From assembly GCA_910577465.1 (NCBI GenBank), contig CAJTMM010000010.1:4518-68517 (forward strand): a stretch of 64,000 nucleotides of DNA, written 5' to 3'. Positions 32,710-41,742 of this stretch are shown here, one piece after another. The notes beneath the pieces were generated by a model. That model worked only from the letters and a program-made list of their open reading frames with translations. It did not search any database and was not told the origin of the DNA. The number at the start of each line of letters is the position of its first letter. The first letter of the stretch is position 1. Position numbers and translations under genes: made by a program. This DNA is from an uncultured Muribaculaceae bacterium. Lineage in GTDB: Bacteria > Bacteroidota > Bacteroidia > Bacteroidales > Muribaculaceae.

Positions 32710-33927
32710 TCATGGCTTCATGAGAGCCATCTTCTGAATAACATCTGAAGCAAGCTCATTGTTGTAGCCGAGTATTACATTTGACACTATTCCGTCGCGT
32801 TGTACGAGTATAATAACCGGGAGTGATGCCGCTCCACAATCGCGGGCAAGCGGACGGGCGCTCATGAGCAGATGTTCGCCGGGGCGTATCTCAGGAACGA
32901 CTTCTTCAATATTGTCGACGTGCTTGTCGGTGAAAGCCCATATAATGTCTGCCGGATATGGTAGCATGTCCACGGCTTTGCGCAGTTGTGATACCAAGTC
33001 GCGGCTGAATCCGGTGCCGGCTTCCAAAAGGGCTACGATGGTAGGTGTGCGGAAAGCATCAGCAGCGCGACGCGAGTAGCGTTCGCCCGTGGTGGTGGGT
33101 AGCGCAAATGCCGGTAGACGGCTTCCGGGCAGGTTCTCAATGCGGAAATTGCTTTCGCGGTAGCGTTCGAATGCAGTTGGATAACGCTCCATGAGCGAGT
33201 GCTCGCTTAGTGCCGGGCAATGCTCCTGTATAGAAGTTCCGGTATATTCAATGGAAACAGACTGTTCGCTTATGGATCCCGGATTGTTTTCGAGTCTTAC
33301 GCGTACTGGCATTCCTGTGTTGCGGTCAAATACGTATTCACCTTCCATAGCTGTCATACCTCCGGTTCGCATCACGGCATCGATGACTATTCGGCGTTTG
33401 CCGGATATCAGTGTGTCGGGGTGGAGATGTAGGGTATATAATGAGTCGGATTGCATTTTACGCAGTTCGGCGGCTATGGATGCAGGCAATGTGTTTACAA
33501 ATTGAGCCGACTGATGTACGCCAACAGTGGCGCGTCCATCGGAGCGTGGTGCCGGACGAAACGGAATGGAGTCCCATGTCATGTGGTATTCCTGCAAACG
33601 TTCACCGCTGAATCGGTAATGGTTGCCGGAGAAGTAGGCTGAAAATCCATTAAGCCGTTCATTGGCTCCATCGGTGGTCCACTCTATGAGGTAGCTGCAT
33701 GGCGAGAGTGGGTCATTGTCAGCCGACTGTTGCTCGATAGACAGGTTGTAGACCACATCATCTGTGAGCTGTGGCATGGTAACTGTAAACCGTGCATTGG
33801 ATTTGTAGCAAGGGATATTGTCGATACAAGATATTATGTCGTGAACCGATGTGACCTGCGCTATGGTATTCATGGTAGGAATCAACATTGATGAAAATAA
33901 TGCGAGTGATATAAATCTATAGAGCAT
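32710..33927 (-). CDS. Exported LolA-like / thioredoxin-like protein lacking CXXC
   Basis: 405 aa. A signal peptide ends near residue 23 (MNTIAQ). Residues about 25-230 form a beta-rich region that resembles the LolA/outer-membrane lipoprotein-sorting fold seen in Bacteroidetes redoxin fusions (VFDRNTGMPVRVRLENN). Residues about 270-405 look like a TlpA/AhpC-type thioredoxin domain (LPAFALPTTTGERYS, and the cis-Pro region SLPVIILVQRDGIV), but the place where CXXC normally sits reads LLEAGTGFSRD. So it probably cannot do thiol-disulphide exchange and may be a binding or scaffold protein. It lies directly before tpx. The domain call is by pattern only. Confidence 0.68.
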   Translation of the reverse strand: MLYRFISLALFSSMLIPTMNTIAQVTSVHDIISCIDNIPCYKSNARFTVTMPQLTDDVVYNLSIEQQSADNDPLSPCSYLIEWTTDGANERLNGFSAYFSGNHYRFSGERLQEYHMTWDSIPFRPAPRSDGRATVGVHQSAQFVNTLPASIAAELRKMQSDSLYTLHLHPDTLISGKRRIVIDAVMRTGGMTAMEGEYVFDRNTGMPVRVRLENNPGSISEQSVSIEYTGTSIQEHCPALSEHSLMERYPTAFERYRESNFRIENLPGSRLPAFALPTTTGERYSRRAADAFRTPTIVALLEAGTGFSRDLVSQLRKAVDMLPYPADIIWAFTDKHVDNIEEVVPEIRPGEHLLMSARPLARDCGAASLPVIILVQRDGIVSNVILGYNNELASDVIQKMALMKP

Positions 33928-34000
33928 AATGATGGTGTGGTTGTGATGAATATATGCTATATAACGCAGTTTAGTAAGATAAGGTTCCAGGTATGATTAT

Positions 34001-34037
34001 AAAAAATACGCTCCGCCGTAATATGTGGGCGGAGCGT
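34001..34037 (-). terminator. Terminator of the OmpA-family gene
   Basis: 10-bp perfect stem (34008-34017 with 34028-34037), GC-rich. On the minus strand it is followed by a run of T (34007-34001). It lies 33 bases past the stop at 34071: a classic intrinsic terminator. Confidence 0.88.
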
Positions 34038-34070
34038 TGGTGTTACTATTACCTTTGTATATGTTTTCGG

Positions 34071-35228
34071 TTACTCTTCAATGGTGCAGATTGAAACTCG
34101 GTTCCATGAATTTTCGGAGAACATGTCACCGATACCATTGCCTTCTGCCTGGATGCGGTCAGCTGCTATGCCAAAACGGTAGGTCAGTGCATCCTTTACT
34201 GCCTTGGCGCGTGCTGATGCGAGACGTTTGTTGACGTCCAGTGGTCCGTCGGGCGATGCATATCCTTTTATGATGACTTTTGCCTTAGGATGATTCTTTA
34301 AGTAATCTGCCAATGTGCCGACAACGGGCATCTGCATGGATGTAATGCGATAGCTGTCGAACCGGAAAAATACGTGACGTACAGCTCCTGCATTGTCACT
34401 TATCTGCTTGACAACCTCCGGCTTGCGGTTTTTGCATGCTTCGAGTTCGGCAGCGAGAGCTGCGGCACGGGCTTCGTTGGCGGCAGTTGCGGCAAGACAA
34501 GCGTCGAGTTCGTTGCGGAGCGAATTGATTTTAGCATTGAGAGCGTCGATTTCGCCACGGTCGGTATCGGCGCATTTGAAAGTTGGGCCGAAATTATAGG
34601 TGAAACCGCCAAGGATATTGAATGTAGCCAAATGGCGGGTGTATCCGGCTGATGTCTGTTCGATGTCGAGCGACTGATATTTGCCGCCTGTCATGTTCCA
34701 GGATACCGATGGCTTAATGGATAGGGTTATGTGCTCGTTGATGTTGAAATTAAAGTTTAGCCCCATCTTTGTGGCAAAGAAGTTGTAGTCCTTGGGACCA
34801 TCCTGATTGGGACCGGCGTTGGCATAGCTGTGACCCCATCCGGCACCTCCGGTGATCTCGATATCGAATTTCCGTCCTTCGCATACGAATCCGCCGAACA
34901 GATTGTGCAGATTTATGGCTCCGTATACGCCTACGTAAGAATTGTCAAACATGGTGCTGGTGCGGTAACCGTACCATTTTGATGTGTTGACGCTCCAAGC
35001 GGCTTCAGCACCGAGAGCAAATGCGGGTGACAATTTTTTCTGAAGGTGCAATCCTACGGCACCGCGCATTTCGCGTAGGAACGATTTATGTTTCTGGAGA
35101 GTGGTTGTACCGCCGGCGTCAATACCTAACGACCAGTTGGCGTCGAATGAAGGGGTTTCAATGGCTTGCTGTGCATTTGCCGCCATAATCCCGAAAGACG
35201 CAAGCGCTATCAAAATCACTTTTTTCAT
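34071..35228 (-). CDS. OmpA family outer membrane protein
   Basis: 385 aa. A signal peptide (1-19, ends MAANAQ) is followed by a barrel domain of about 200 residues (SLGIDAGGTTTL and on), a coiled-coil Ala/Glu-rich linker (DALNAKINSLRNELDACL, near 220-260) and a C-terminal OmpA domain (VFFRFDSYRITSMQM, then IIKGYASPDGPLDVNKRLASARA) that binds peptidoglycan. It anchors the outer membrane to the wall. It has a promoter at 35266-35297 and an intrinsic terminator, so it is a single, probably well expressed gene. Confidence 0.93.
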   Translation of the reverse strand: MKKVILIALASFGIMAANAQQAIETPSFDANWSLGIDAGGTTTLQKHKSFLREMRGAVGLHLQKKLSPAFALGAEAAWSVNTSKWYGYRTSTMFDNSYVGVYGAINLHNLFGGFVCEGRKFDIEITGGAGWGHSYANAGPNQDGPKDYNFFATKMGLNFNFNINEHITLSIKPSVSWNMTGGKYQSLDIEQTSAGYTRHLATFNILGGFTYNFGPTFKCADTDRGEIDALNAKINSLRNELDACLAATAANEARAAALAAELEACKNRKPEVVKQISDNAGAVRHVFFRFDSYRITSMQMPVVGTLADYLKNHPKAKVIIKGYASPDGPLDVNKRLASARAKAVKDALTYRFGIAADRIQAEGNGIGDMFSENSWNRVSICTIEE

Positions 35229-35265
35229 TTTGGCTATCTGTTTGAAGATTTTAAAATATGTAGCG

Positions 35266-35297
35266 CAAAGTTAATAAAATATACTCTAACCTCTAAA
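35266..35297 (-). promoter_or_regulatory. Promoter of the OmpA-family gene
   Basis: Minus strand TTTA (3 of 4 to TTTG) at 35297-35294, a 20-base spacer, TAACTTTG at 35273-35266. The leader is about 30 bases. Confidence 0.6.
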
Positions 35298-35320
35298 TTT
35301 AGGTAAGAATATTTAAATGA

Positions 35321-35350
35321 AAAAAGCACTCCTTTTACAAGAAGTGCTTT
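35321..35350 (-). terminator. Terminator of tRNA-His
   Basis: 8-bp stem (35323-35330 with 35343-35350) directly after the tRNA 3' end on the minus strand. A T-run made of the stem's end plus 35322-35321 follows. Confidence 0.7.
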
Positions 35351-35352
35351 AG

Positions 35353-35427
<75 letters not shown>

Positions 35428-35468
35428 ATCTATGTCTGTCAAGTCCGGTGTTCCCGTTTTTGACGCTG

Positions 35469-35499
35469 CAAAGTTACATAAAATTTTTATTCCGGCAAT
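35469..35499 (-). promoter_or_regulatory. Promoter of tRNA-His
   Basis: Minus strand ATTG (3 of 4 to TTTG) at 35499-35496, a 19-base spacer, TAACTTTG at 35476-35469, about 40 bases before the tRNA. Confidence 0.58.
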
Positions 35500-35552
35500 A
35501 GTTTATGCCAATTTTTTTTGCGGAGCCAGTATTCGATAATGAATTTTATCGG

Positions 35553-35732
35553 TTAACGGAACTGGTTTATAGCGGGGATGTAGGTGAAGCCGGCGGATTG
35601 GAGCCGGGATTCGAGTTGTGTTCGGTCGATGTTTAGGTCTTCGCATAATGCTTGGAGCGATGGATAAATATCGCGCAGCCGGGTGTTGATTACGCTCATG
35701 AGCATTATGGGGTCTTGCGGTAGTTGGTCCAT
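35553..35732 (-). CDS. DUF4250 small protein
   Basis: 59 aa, starting MDQLPQDPIMLMSVINTRLR and followed by DIYPSLQALCEDLNID. The LPxDPxMLxSxxNTxLRD pattern and the CEDLNI helix match DUF4250, a family of about 55-60 residues found in many gut bacteria, with no known function. It starts 13 bases after the uvrA stop on the same strand, so it is likely the last gene of the transglycosylase - uvrA - DUF4250 unit. It is predicted to be a small soluble helical protein. Confidence 0.85.
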   Translation of the reverse strand: MDQLPQDPIMLMSVINTRLRDIYPSLQALCEDLNIDRTQLESRLQSAGFTYIPAINQFR

Positions 35733-35745
35733 GTGTGAGGGATTA

Positions 35746-38610
35746 TTATTTATCTGCGGATGATTTTAATTCGTCGAGTAGGTAGGCTGATGTGGGTGAT
35801 TGTCCGGCGGCAATCTCTTCGGGAGTGCCTGTGGCAATGATGCGGCCGCCGTTCTTACCCCCGCCAGGTCCCATGTCTATGACATGGTCGGCTGATTTTA
35901 TGACATCGAGGTTGTGTTCGATGACAAGTACAGTGTTGCCTTTCTCGACCAGTCGATTGAATACGCTGAGTAGTACGTTGATATCCTCGAAGTGCAGTCC
36001 GGTGGTGGGTTCGTCAAGTATGAACAGCGTTTTGCCAGTGTCGCGCTTGGCAAGTTCTGTAGCGAGTTTCACACGTTGGTTCTCGCCACCGGATAGTGTG
36101 CTGGAGGGTTGACCTAATTTAATATAGCCTAATCCGATTTCCTGCAATACCTTGATTTTTTTCAGGATTGCCGGTACGGAAGCGAAAAATTCCACAGCCT
36201 GATTGATGGTCATGTCCAGAACATCGGCTATGGATTTGCCTTTGAAACGGACTTCAAGTGTCTCACGGTTGTAGCGTTTTCCTCCACACACTTCACATGG
36301 CACGAGTACATCGGGGAGGAAGTTCATTTCAATGGTGCGGTAGCCGTTGCCTGAACAAGCCTCGCATCTGCCACCGCTTACGTTGAAAGAGAATCGTCCC
36401 GGTTTATAGCCGCGAATCTTAGCTTCGGGGAGATTGACAAAGAGATTGCGTATGTCAGAGAATACACCGGTGTATGTGGCGGGGTTGGAGCGGGGAGAGC
36501 GTCCGAGAGGAGTCTGGTCGACGGTGACTATTTTGTCGATGTTTTCAATGCCCTCGATTTCCTTATACGGGAGAGGTTGCTGTTGTGAACGGTAGAAATG
36601 GGCGCTTAATATGGGTTGCAGTGTGGCATTGACAAGGCTCGATTTGCCACTACCGGATACTCCGGCTACCACTGTGAGGGTGCCGAGCGGAAGTATAAGT
36701 GTAACGTCCTGAAGATTATTGCCTGTGGCGCCAATCAGTTTCAGGGTCTTACCGTTGCCTTTGCGTCGCACCTCGGGTATGGCTATGGATTGGGCACCCT
36801 TGAGGTAACGGGCTGTAAGGGTTTCGGTCTCAAGCATTTCACCCGGTGTGCCTTGGAATACAACTTCTCCGCCTTTGCGACCGGCTTTGGGACCTATGTC
36901 AACGATATAGTCAGCCTGAAGCATCATATCCTTGTCGTGTTCCACAACGATGATGGAGTTGGATGCGTCGCGAAGTTTCTTCAACGAAGATATCAAGCGA
37001 TGATTGTCGCGCTGGTGGAGTCCGATGCTGGGTTCGTCGAGAATGTAAAGTACATTGACCAATTCGGAGCCGATCTGTGTGGCAAGACGTATGCGCTGGC
37101 TTTCACCTCCGGAGAGTGTTGCCGACCGACGGTCGAGCGACAAGTAGTCAAGTCCCACATCGACTAGGAATCCCAAGCGTGTGCGAATCTCCTTGATTAT
37201 CTCATGGGCTATGAGGGCTTGCGTGGGAGATAAACGCTGTTCGATGTCGCATGCCCATCGGTATAGGTCGGAGATGTCGAGACGAGCGAGTTGTGATATG
37301 TTTTTTCCGTCGATGAAGAAGTGCAGTGCCTCGCGGTTGAGACGTTGTCCGTGGCATTCCGGACATTCAACCCTCGAGAAGAACTTGCCGCTCCATTTCT
37401 GGGCGGCGGCTCCCGCATCCTCATCCTGCTGCATTTCGATGTATTTGACAAGCCCGTCGTAAGTGAGGAAATAGTTGGAGGTGGAGAGGGTAGAATTGTT
37501 GATGGTGAGCCGTTCGTCGGTACCATTGAGTATCTCGTCCATGGCTTCCTCACTCAAATCCTTTATCGGAGTTTTTAGAGTGTGTCCATATTTCTGGCAT
37601 ATGGCTTCGATTTGCCAGAATATCATGGAATTGCGGTATTTGCCTAATGGTAGTATGCCACCGTTGTGTATCGACAGGGTGTCGTCGGGTATAATCTTGT
37701 TACGGTCAACGATATTGACAAATCCGAGACCTTTGCAAGTGGGACATGCACCTTGCGGTGAGTTGAACGAGAAGTTGTGCGGAGCCGGTTCGCGGTAGGA
37801 CAGTCCTGTTGCCGGATCCATGAGTTGCTGGCTGTAATGGGCAATGGCATTGTCGTCGACATCATAAATCATCAGTTGTTTGTCGCCTTGGCGTAATGCT
37901 TCGCTTACGGTTTCGCGCAAGCGAGTAAGGTCTTTCTCGCTTACTTTAAGTCGGTCCACCACTACTTCCACGGAGTGGTTCTTGTAACGGTCGAGCTTCA
38001 TGCCCATTGTTATCTCACGAATATCTCCGTCGACACGTACTGTAAGATAACCTTTCTTACGGATTGATTCAAACAGTTCTTTATAGTGACCTTTACGGTT
38101 CTTAACGAGCGGGGCAAGGATGTAGATTTTCTTTCCGGTGTAGCGTTCGAGAATAAGCGATACGATTTTCTCCTCGGTGTATTTAATCATTGGCTCCCCG
38201 GAGAGATAGCTTACGGCTGTGCCGATGCGGGCGTAAAGCAGACGCAGGAAGTCGTAAATCTCGGTGGTGGTGCCTATAGTGCTTCGCGGATTGCGGTTAA
38301 CGGTTTTCTGCTCGATGGCTATAACGGGACTGAGACCGGTAATCTTATCCACGTCGGGTCGCTCGAGATTGCCGAGCATGTTGCGTGCGTAGGCTGAGAA
38401 TGTCTCTATGTACCGTCGCTGTCCTTCGGCAAATATAGTATCGAAGGCAAGACTTGATTTTCCGCTTCCGCTCAGTCCGGTAACTACCGTAAGTTTGCCA
38501 TGCGGAATGGTTACGTCGATATTTTTCAGATTATGTACGCGTGCTCCGAATACGTCAAGCGATTCGAGTTGCGGTTCTATGTCATGTTCTTTGTCCGTAG
38601 TCTGTTTCAT
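35746..38610 (-). CDS. uvrA: Excinuclease ABC subunit A
   Basis: 954 aa, full length. It is the damage-recognition ATPase of nucleotide excision repair, working with UvrB and UvrC. Two ABC domains are visible: Walker A GLSGSGKSS near residue 45 and GVSGSGKSS near 655, and signature LSGGE near 500 and 845. Zinc modules are CPTCKG with CPECHG, and CEACSGNGY with CEVCGGKRY. Its ATG overlaps the last base of the upstream lytic transglycosylase stop (38610), so it is translationally coupled to it. Confidence 0.97.
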   Translation of the reverse strand: MKQTTDKEHDIEPQLESLDVFGARVHNLKNIDVTIPHGKLTVVTGLSGSGKSSLAFDTIFAEGQRRYIETFSAYARNMLGNLERPDVDKITGLSPVIAIEQKTVNRNPRSTIGTTTEIYDFLRLLYARIGTAVSYLSGEPMIKYTEEKIVSLILERYTGKKIYILAPLVKNRKGHYKELFESIRKKGYLTVRVDGDIREITMGMKLDRYKNHSVEVVVDRLKVSEKDLTRLRETVSEALRQGDKQLMIYDVDDNAIAHYSQQLMDPATGLSYREPAPHNFSFNSPQGACPTCKGLGFVNIVDRNKIIPDDTLSIHNGGILPLGKYRNSMIFWQIEAICQKYGHTLKTPIKDLSEEAMDEILNGTDERLTINNSTLSTSNYFLTYDGLVKYIEMQQDEDAGAAAQKWSGKFFSRVECPECHGQRLNREALHFFIDGKNISQLARLDISDLYRWACDIEQRLSPTQALIAHEIIKEIRTRLGFLVDVGLDYLSLDRRSATLSGGESQRIRLATQIGSELVNVLYILDEPSIGLHQRDNHRLISSLKKLRDASNSIIVVEHDKDMMLQADYIVDIGPKAGRKGGEVVFQGTPGEMLETETLTARYLKGAQSIAIPEVRRKGNGKTLKLIGATGNNLQDVTLILPLGTLTVVAGVSGSGKSSLVNATLQPILSAHFYRSQQQPLPYKEIEGIENIDKIVTVDQTPLGRSPRSNPATYTGVFSDIRNLFVNLPEAKIRGYKPGRFSFNVSGGRCEACSGNGYRTIEMNFLPDVLVPCEVCGGKRYNRETLEVRFKGKSIADVLDMTINQAVEFFASVPAILKKIKVLQEIGLGYIKLGQPSSTLSGGENQRVKLATELAKRDTGKTLFILDEPTTGLHFEDINVLLSVFNRLVEKGNTVLVIEHNLDVIKSADHVIDMGPGGGKNGGRIIATGTPEEIAAGQSPTSAYLLDELKSSADK

Positions 38611-39557
38611 TACCTAATCCAATCGTGGCTATAAGTGTGATGATGTTGGGTGGAACGGTGCATGGATTTTTCGGTGGGGATGAGTACCTGATAGGTTTTT
38701 CCGGATTTGTTGGGGAGAGATTTGGCACGTATCCACGGATTGTTGTCGCGCAGAATCATGTATGTAGTTCCGTGCTCCTGAGCCCATGCGGGCCAATCTT
38801 CAACCGGTTCGGATACTTCAACCGTCGTGTATTCAAGCGGTTGGTAGAGTTGGTCGGCGGTGATATGGAATCCATAGCGTGAAGGGTGTTCCATAATCAT
38901 TTTCATGGCTAGTAACCGGAACATGTATCGTGATGTCTCGTCGGCGAGATACAGGTCGTAGGCAGAGTCAGCTTGCTGTGATGCCAGTTCGGAGGATATT
39001 CGTCCCATGCCACCGTTGTAGGATGCGGCGGCTGATTCCCAATTGCCATATTTGTCATAGGCATTCCTAAGGTATCGGCATGCGGCTTCCGTGGATTTTA
39101 CCGGGTGGTAGCGTTCATCGACGTATTCGTTGACCTCCAGACCGTATTCACGGGCGGTGGTAGGCATAAACTGCCAAAATCCTGCTGCTTTCGCAGATGA
39201 TAGCGCGCGCGGGTTAAGGCTACTTTCGATACATGCGAGGTAAATCAGATCGGTTGGGATATGGTTTGCTTTTAGTATTGGTACCATTACGGGGAAGTAA
39301 CGGTTGGCACGTTTAATGGTGAGCAAGGTGTTGCCATGGGTATATGCCATAGCGGTAAGTTCACGGTCCATGCGCTCAAACATGTCCACACGGTCAAGGT
39401 CAATCTCACGTCCTGCGAATTTGACTTTTTTAGGTGTTACCGGATTCTTGACCACAGCCGGTGCTACGACCGGTTCGTTGGCAGAGAGGTGAAATGGAAT
39501 GGCGCATGCGATGCCTGATAATACCAAAATGAATGTGGCGAGGTTACGATGAGTCAT
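38610..39557 (-). CDS. Lytic transglycosylase (SLT family)
   Basis: 315 aa. The N-terminus is a signal or membrane segment (about 7-27). The SLT domain is at about 95-210: catalytic Glu in YLACIESSLNPRALSSAKAA, then GFWQFMPTTAREYGL, CRYLRNAYDKYGNWESAAAS and YNGG. The usual MltD-type LysM repeats are absent; the C-terminus is a short extension rich in His/Thr. It cuts peptidoglycan glycan strands non-hydrolytically. The stop codon overlaps the uvrA ATG by one base (TAATG). Confidence 0.92.
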   Translation of the reverse strand: MTHRNLATFILVLSGIACAIPFHLSANEPVVAPAVVKNPVTPKKVKFAGREIDLDRVDMFERMDRELTAMAYTHGNTLLTIKRANRYFPVMVPILKANHIPTDLIYLACIESSLNPRALSSAKAAGFWQFMPTTAREYGLEVNEYVDERYHPVKSTEAACRYLRNAYDKYGNWESAAASYNGGMGRISSELASQQADSAYDLYLADETSRYMFRLLAMKMIMEHPSRYGFHITADQLYQPLEYTTVEVSEPVEDWPAWAQEHGTTYMILRDNNPWIRAKSLPNKSGKTYQVLIPTEKSMHRSTQHHHTYSHDWIR

Positions 39558-39610
39558 AAGTGTGTCAGTAAAGGAGGGTTATAAATAAATGTCAACGGGT
39601 CGATTAAGCA

Positions 39611-40921
39611 TTACCGGCTTGAACGCAGAATGTTTATGTCGCCACTGAGATTGTAGTTCTTACCGTCGGAACCTTTTGCCTTAATCACGTAATAGTAAAC
39701 ACCTGCCGGAACTAATTTTCCTCCGTGCTTACCGTCCCATCCTTTCGACGGGTCGTGAAATTCAGCCATCTTCTGTCCCCAACGGTTGAATATATAACAC
39801 TCGAAACTGATAATTGATTTATAGCTCACTTTCCATTCGTCGTTGACGCCTTCGCTTGCTCCCGGGGAAAATGCATTGGGGCACAGGAGACGTGATTCGC
39901 CAATGTATACTGTAAATGTTTCGCTGAAGTATTGGCAGTTGCCATCGGCGTTCGCCGCTACGAAGCGGATATAGTTGGTGCCCATGTCACGGAATGTATG
40001 CGTGAACCCCAGGTCATTGGTGCGGAACGTTATATCTTCAAAATCGGCATCCGTGGCAAATTGCCATTCGGTGAATATTGCGGCGTCAGACACGATGGCA
40101 CTGAATGCTATTTCAGCCGGAGCCGACCCGCCAAGCGTTTCATCGGACTTGATTTCATTGTCGCCGGTGCGTTTGATTTGCTCAACGGAAACTTCGGCAC
40201 TTACTGATTGAGTAGTGTAATACGATGATGATATTTCACGTTCCAATCCCCACTGACGCAGCATGCGGTCGCCTGAAATATGAAAATAGGTGTCGCATAA
40301 AGGAGCGGTGACATTTATAGTGCCGGAAATGTATTGCAGATGCTCATCAACGGTAGCGCTTTCGTAGCGCATAGCACCTTCTATGGGTTTCAGCGTAGTG
40401 TATGAGAGAGTTATGTCACGGTCTACGTCGTATGCCCGACCATTGATAGAGTAATATAATATTCGTCCTGCCGAGCCTTCGATAGACAAGAATGCCCGGT
40501 CGCAATCCTGCTCAGGTTCAATAATCAGAGCATCGACATTATATGTGTGCTTACTGTAGTCGACAATCCAGAAATAGGTGGTCTTGCCGGTCTCGGTTAT
40601 TGCATATCCTGTATCTCCATCAACGGCAGTGAGGGTTACGGAAGCCCCATTGCGGGAGATATCGGACGCCGGTATTTCAACGGCGTATGCAGCTCCTGCA
40701 TTTGAAAATTTTGCCCATGTGACAGGTGCTGATGCTGATGCTGCCGTGTATGTAACGTTTACACCATCAGTGCCGTCAAGTATATAGACGGCATCGAGCC
40801 CCGTGCTTGCAGTCGGCGTGTCGGTGATGACACTGCGGGTGGAGCCGCTGAATGTGACGGGGGCGGCGGATGTATATATTGCTGCCAGCAGTATGTTTGC
40901 TGTAATGATAAATCTGTTCAT
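39611..40921 (-). CDS. T9SS type B sorting-domain (gliding motility CTD) protein
   Basis: 436 aa. The signal peptide ends near residue 19. The middle has Ig-like beta-sandwich repeats (about 20-340). The last ~85 residues are a CHU_C-type sorting domain: LCPNAFSPGASEGVNDEWKV, FECYIFNRWGQKM, GWDGKHGGKLVPAGVYYYVI and a final LSGDINILR. Such C-terminal domains target proteins through the type IX secretion system and keep them at the cell surface. The main part has no recognised enzyme fold; adhesion is possible. A -7 box is at 40941-40948. No PorV/PorU-type genes are in this window. Confidence 0.88.
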   Translation of the reverse strand: MNRFIITANILLAAIYTSAAPVTFSGSTRSVITDTPTASTGLDAVYILDGTDGVNVTYTAASASAPVTWAKFSNAGAAYAVEIPASDISRNGASVTLTAVDGDTGYAITETGKTTYFWIVDYSKHTYNVDALIIEPEQDCDRAFLSIEGSAGRILYYSINGRAYDVDRDITLSYTTLKPIEGAMRYESATVDEHLQYISGTINVTAPLCDTYFHISGDRMLRQWGLEREISSSYYTTQSVSAEVSVEQIKRTGDNEIKSDETLGGSAPAEIAFSAIVSDAAIFTEWQFATDADFEDITFRTNDLGFTHTFRDMGTNYIRFVAANADGNCQYFSETFTVYIGESRLLCPNAFSPGASEGVNDEWKVSYKSIISFECYIFNRWGQKMAEFHDPSKGWDGKHGGKLVPAGVYYYVIKAKGSDGKNYNLSGDINILRSSR

Positions 40922-40940
40922 GTATTAATTTAATCCAGTG

Positions 40941-40948
40941 CAAAAGTA
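40941..40948 (-). promoter_or_regulatory. -7 box of the T9SS cargo gene
   Basis: Minus strand TACTTTTG (40948-40941), 20 bases ahead of the ATG at 40921, a match to TAnnTTTG. No -33 box is evident. Confidence 0.5.
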
Positions 40949-40977
40949 CTAATAAATGAACGGATTACCATGGATAT

Positions 40978-41688
40978 TTATTGCGATGTGGAGGTGTCGG
41001 GTCTGTTTCGGGCGAAAGCGTGTGTGAAGTACACTGTGAAAACAGGGAACAGTATAAGACCTTCGGCAGAAAGTATCACTCCAATGACCTTTCCGGTAGG
41101 TGTGACGGGATTGATGCTGGAGCCGCAAGTGGTCATCTGCATTACGGAATACCATAGCGACTGCCAGTAATCGGTGACTCCCGGATTGACATAGTGTTCC
41201 TCGACGAAAAACATCAGGGAGAGAAAGTAGAGAGTGGTGATGAGCATGATGATGTAAGCACCGAACATGCTTGAAATCCAGTTTTTAGACATGATGCCCC
41301 ACATCATGGCGAGTACGTAGGCGGCACGTATCATGGGTATGAACCTCAGCAGATAGTATGCTTCGTCGGATACGTGCCATCCCATGTGATGTATAAGGGA
41401 GATGTATGGAACACACACTATTATGAATAGAATGTTTTTGCCTAAAAAACGTAGTTTGTGCGGTGATAAAATCCATTCAAACAGAATTTCGGCAAGGAAG
41501 AAGACGCATATCCATAATTGCACACGCAGATAACGCGGATTGGTCACGAACGATATGTTGAGCAGCGTATCGTAGGTGATATAGGCTATAAGCAGTACCG
41601 ACAATGCCAATACTGCGATGTGCAGTACCGGCAACAAGTAACGCCGGAGTTTATCGACCGGTCTGTCTGTTGAAACGGGAGTGACCAT
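40978..41688 (-). CDS. Ion channel of voltage-gated-like layout with non-canonical filter
   Basis: 236 aa, with about six hydrophobic segments (19-39, 57-75, 85-99, 117-134, 140-162, 202-222). A basic 'RFIPMIRAAYVL' segment near 115-126 resembles a reduced S4. The pore loop WYSVMQMTTCGSSINPVTPTG (179-199) sits between the last two helices, exactly where potassium channels carry TTVGYGD. Here the filter reads T186-T-C-G-S-S-I192, so the GYG signature is missing. The helix FPVFTVYFTHAFARN after it is S6-like. The ion selectivity is unknown. It follows rlmB on the same strand. Confidence 0.8.
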   Translation of the reverse strand: MVTPVSTDRPVDKLRRYLLPVLHIAVLALSVLLIAYITYDTLLNISFVTNPRYLRVQLWICVFFLAEILFEWILSPHKLRFLGKNILFIIVCVPYISLIHHMGWHVSDEAYYLLRFIPMIRAAYVLAMMWGIMSKNWISSMFGAYIIMLITTLYFLSLMFFVEEHYVNPGVTDYWQSLWYSVMQMTTCGSSINPVTPTGKVIGVILSAEGLILFPVFTVYFTHAFARNRPDTSTSQ

Positions 41689-41742
41689 GACGGAACTTCA
41701 TCTTTTTATAAATGAAACGCCGTCACGGTATAAGATGTTTAA

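Noticed and set aside
36616..37167. 183-codon plus-strand frame inside uvrA
   Set aside because: Antisense to the uvrA coding sequence, with no promoter box and no family resemblance.
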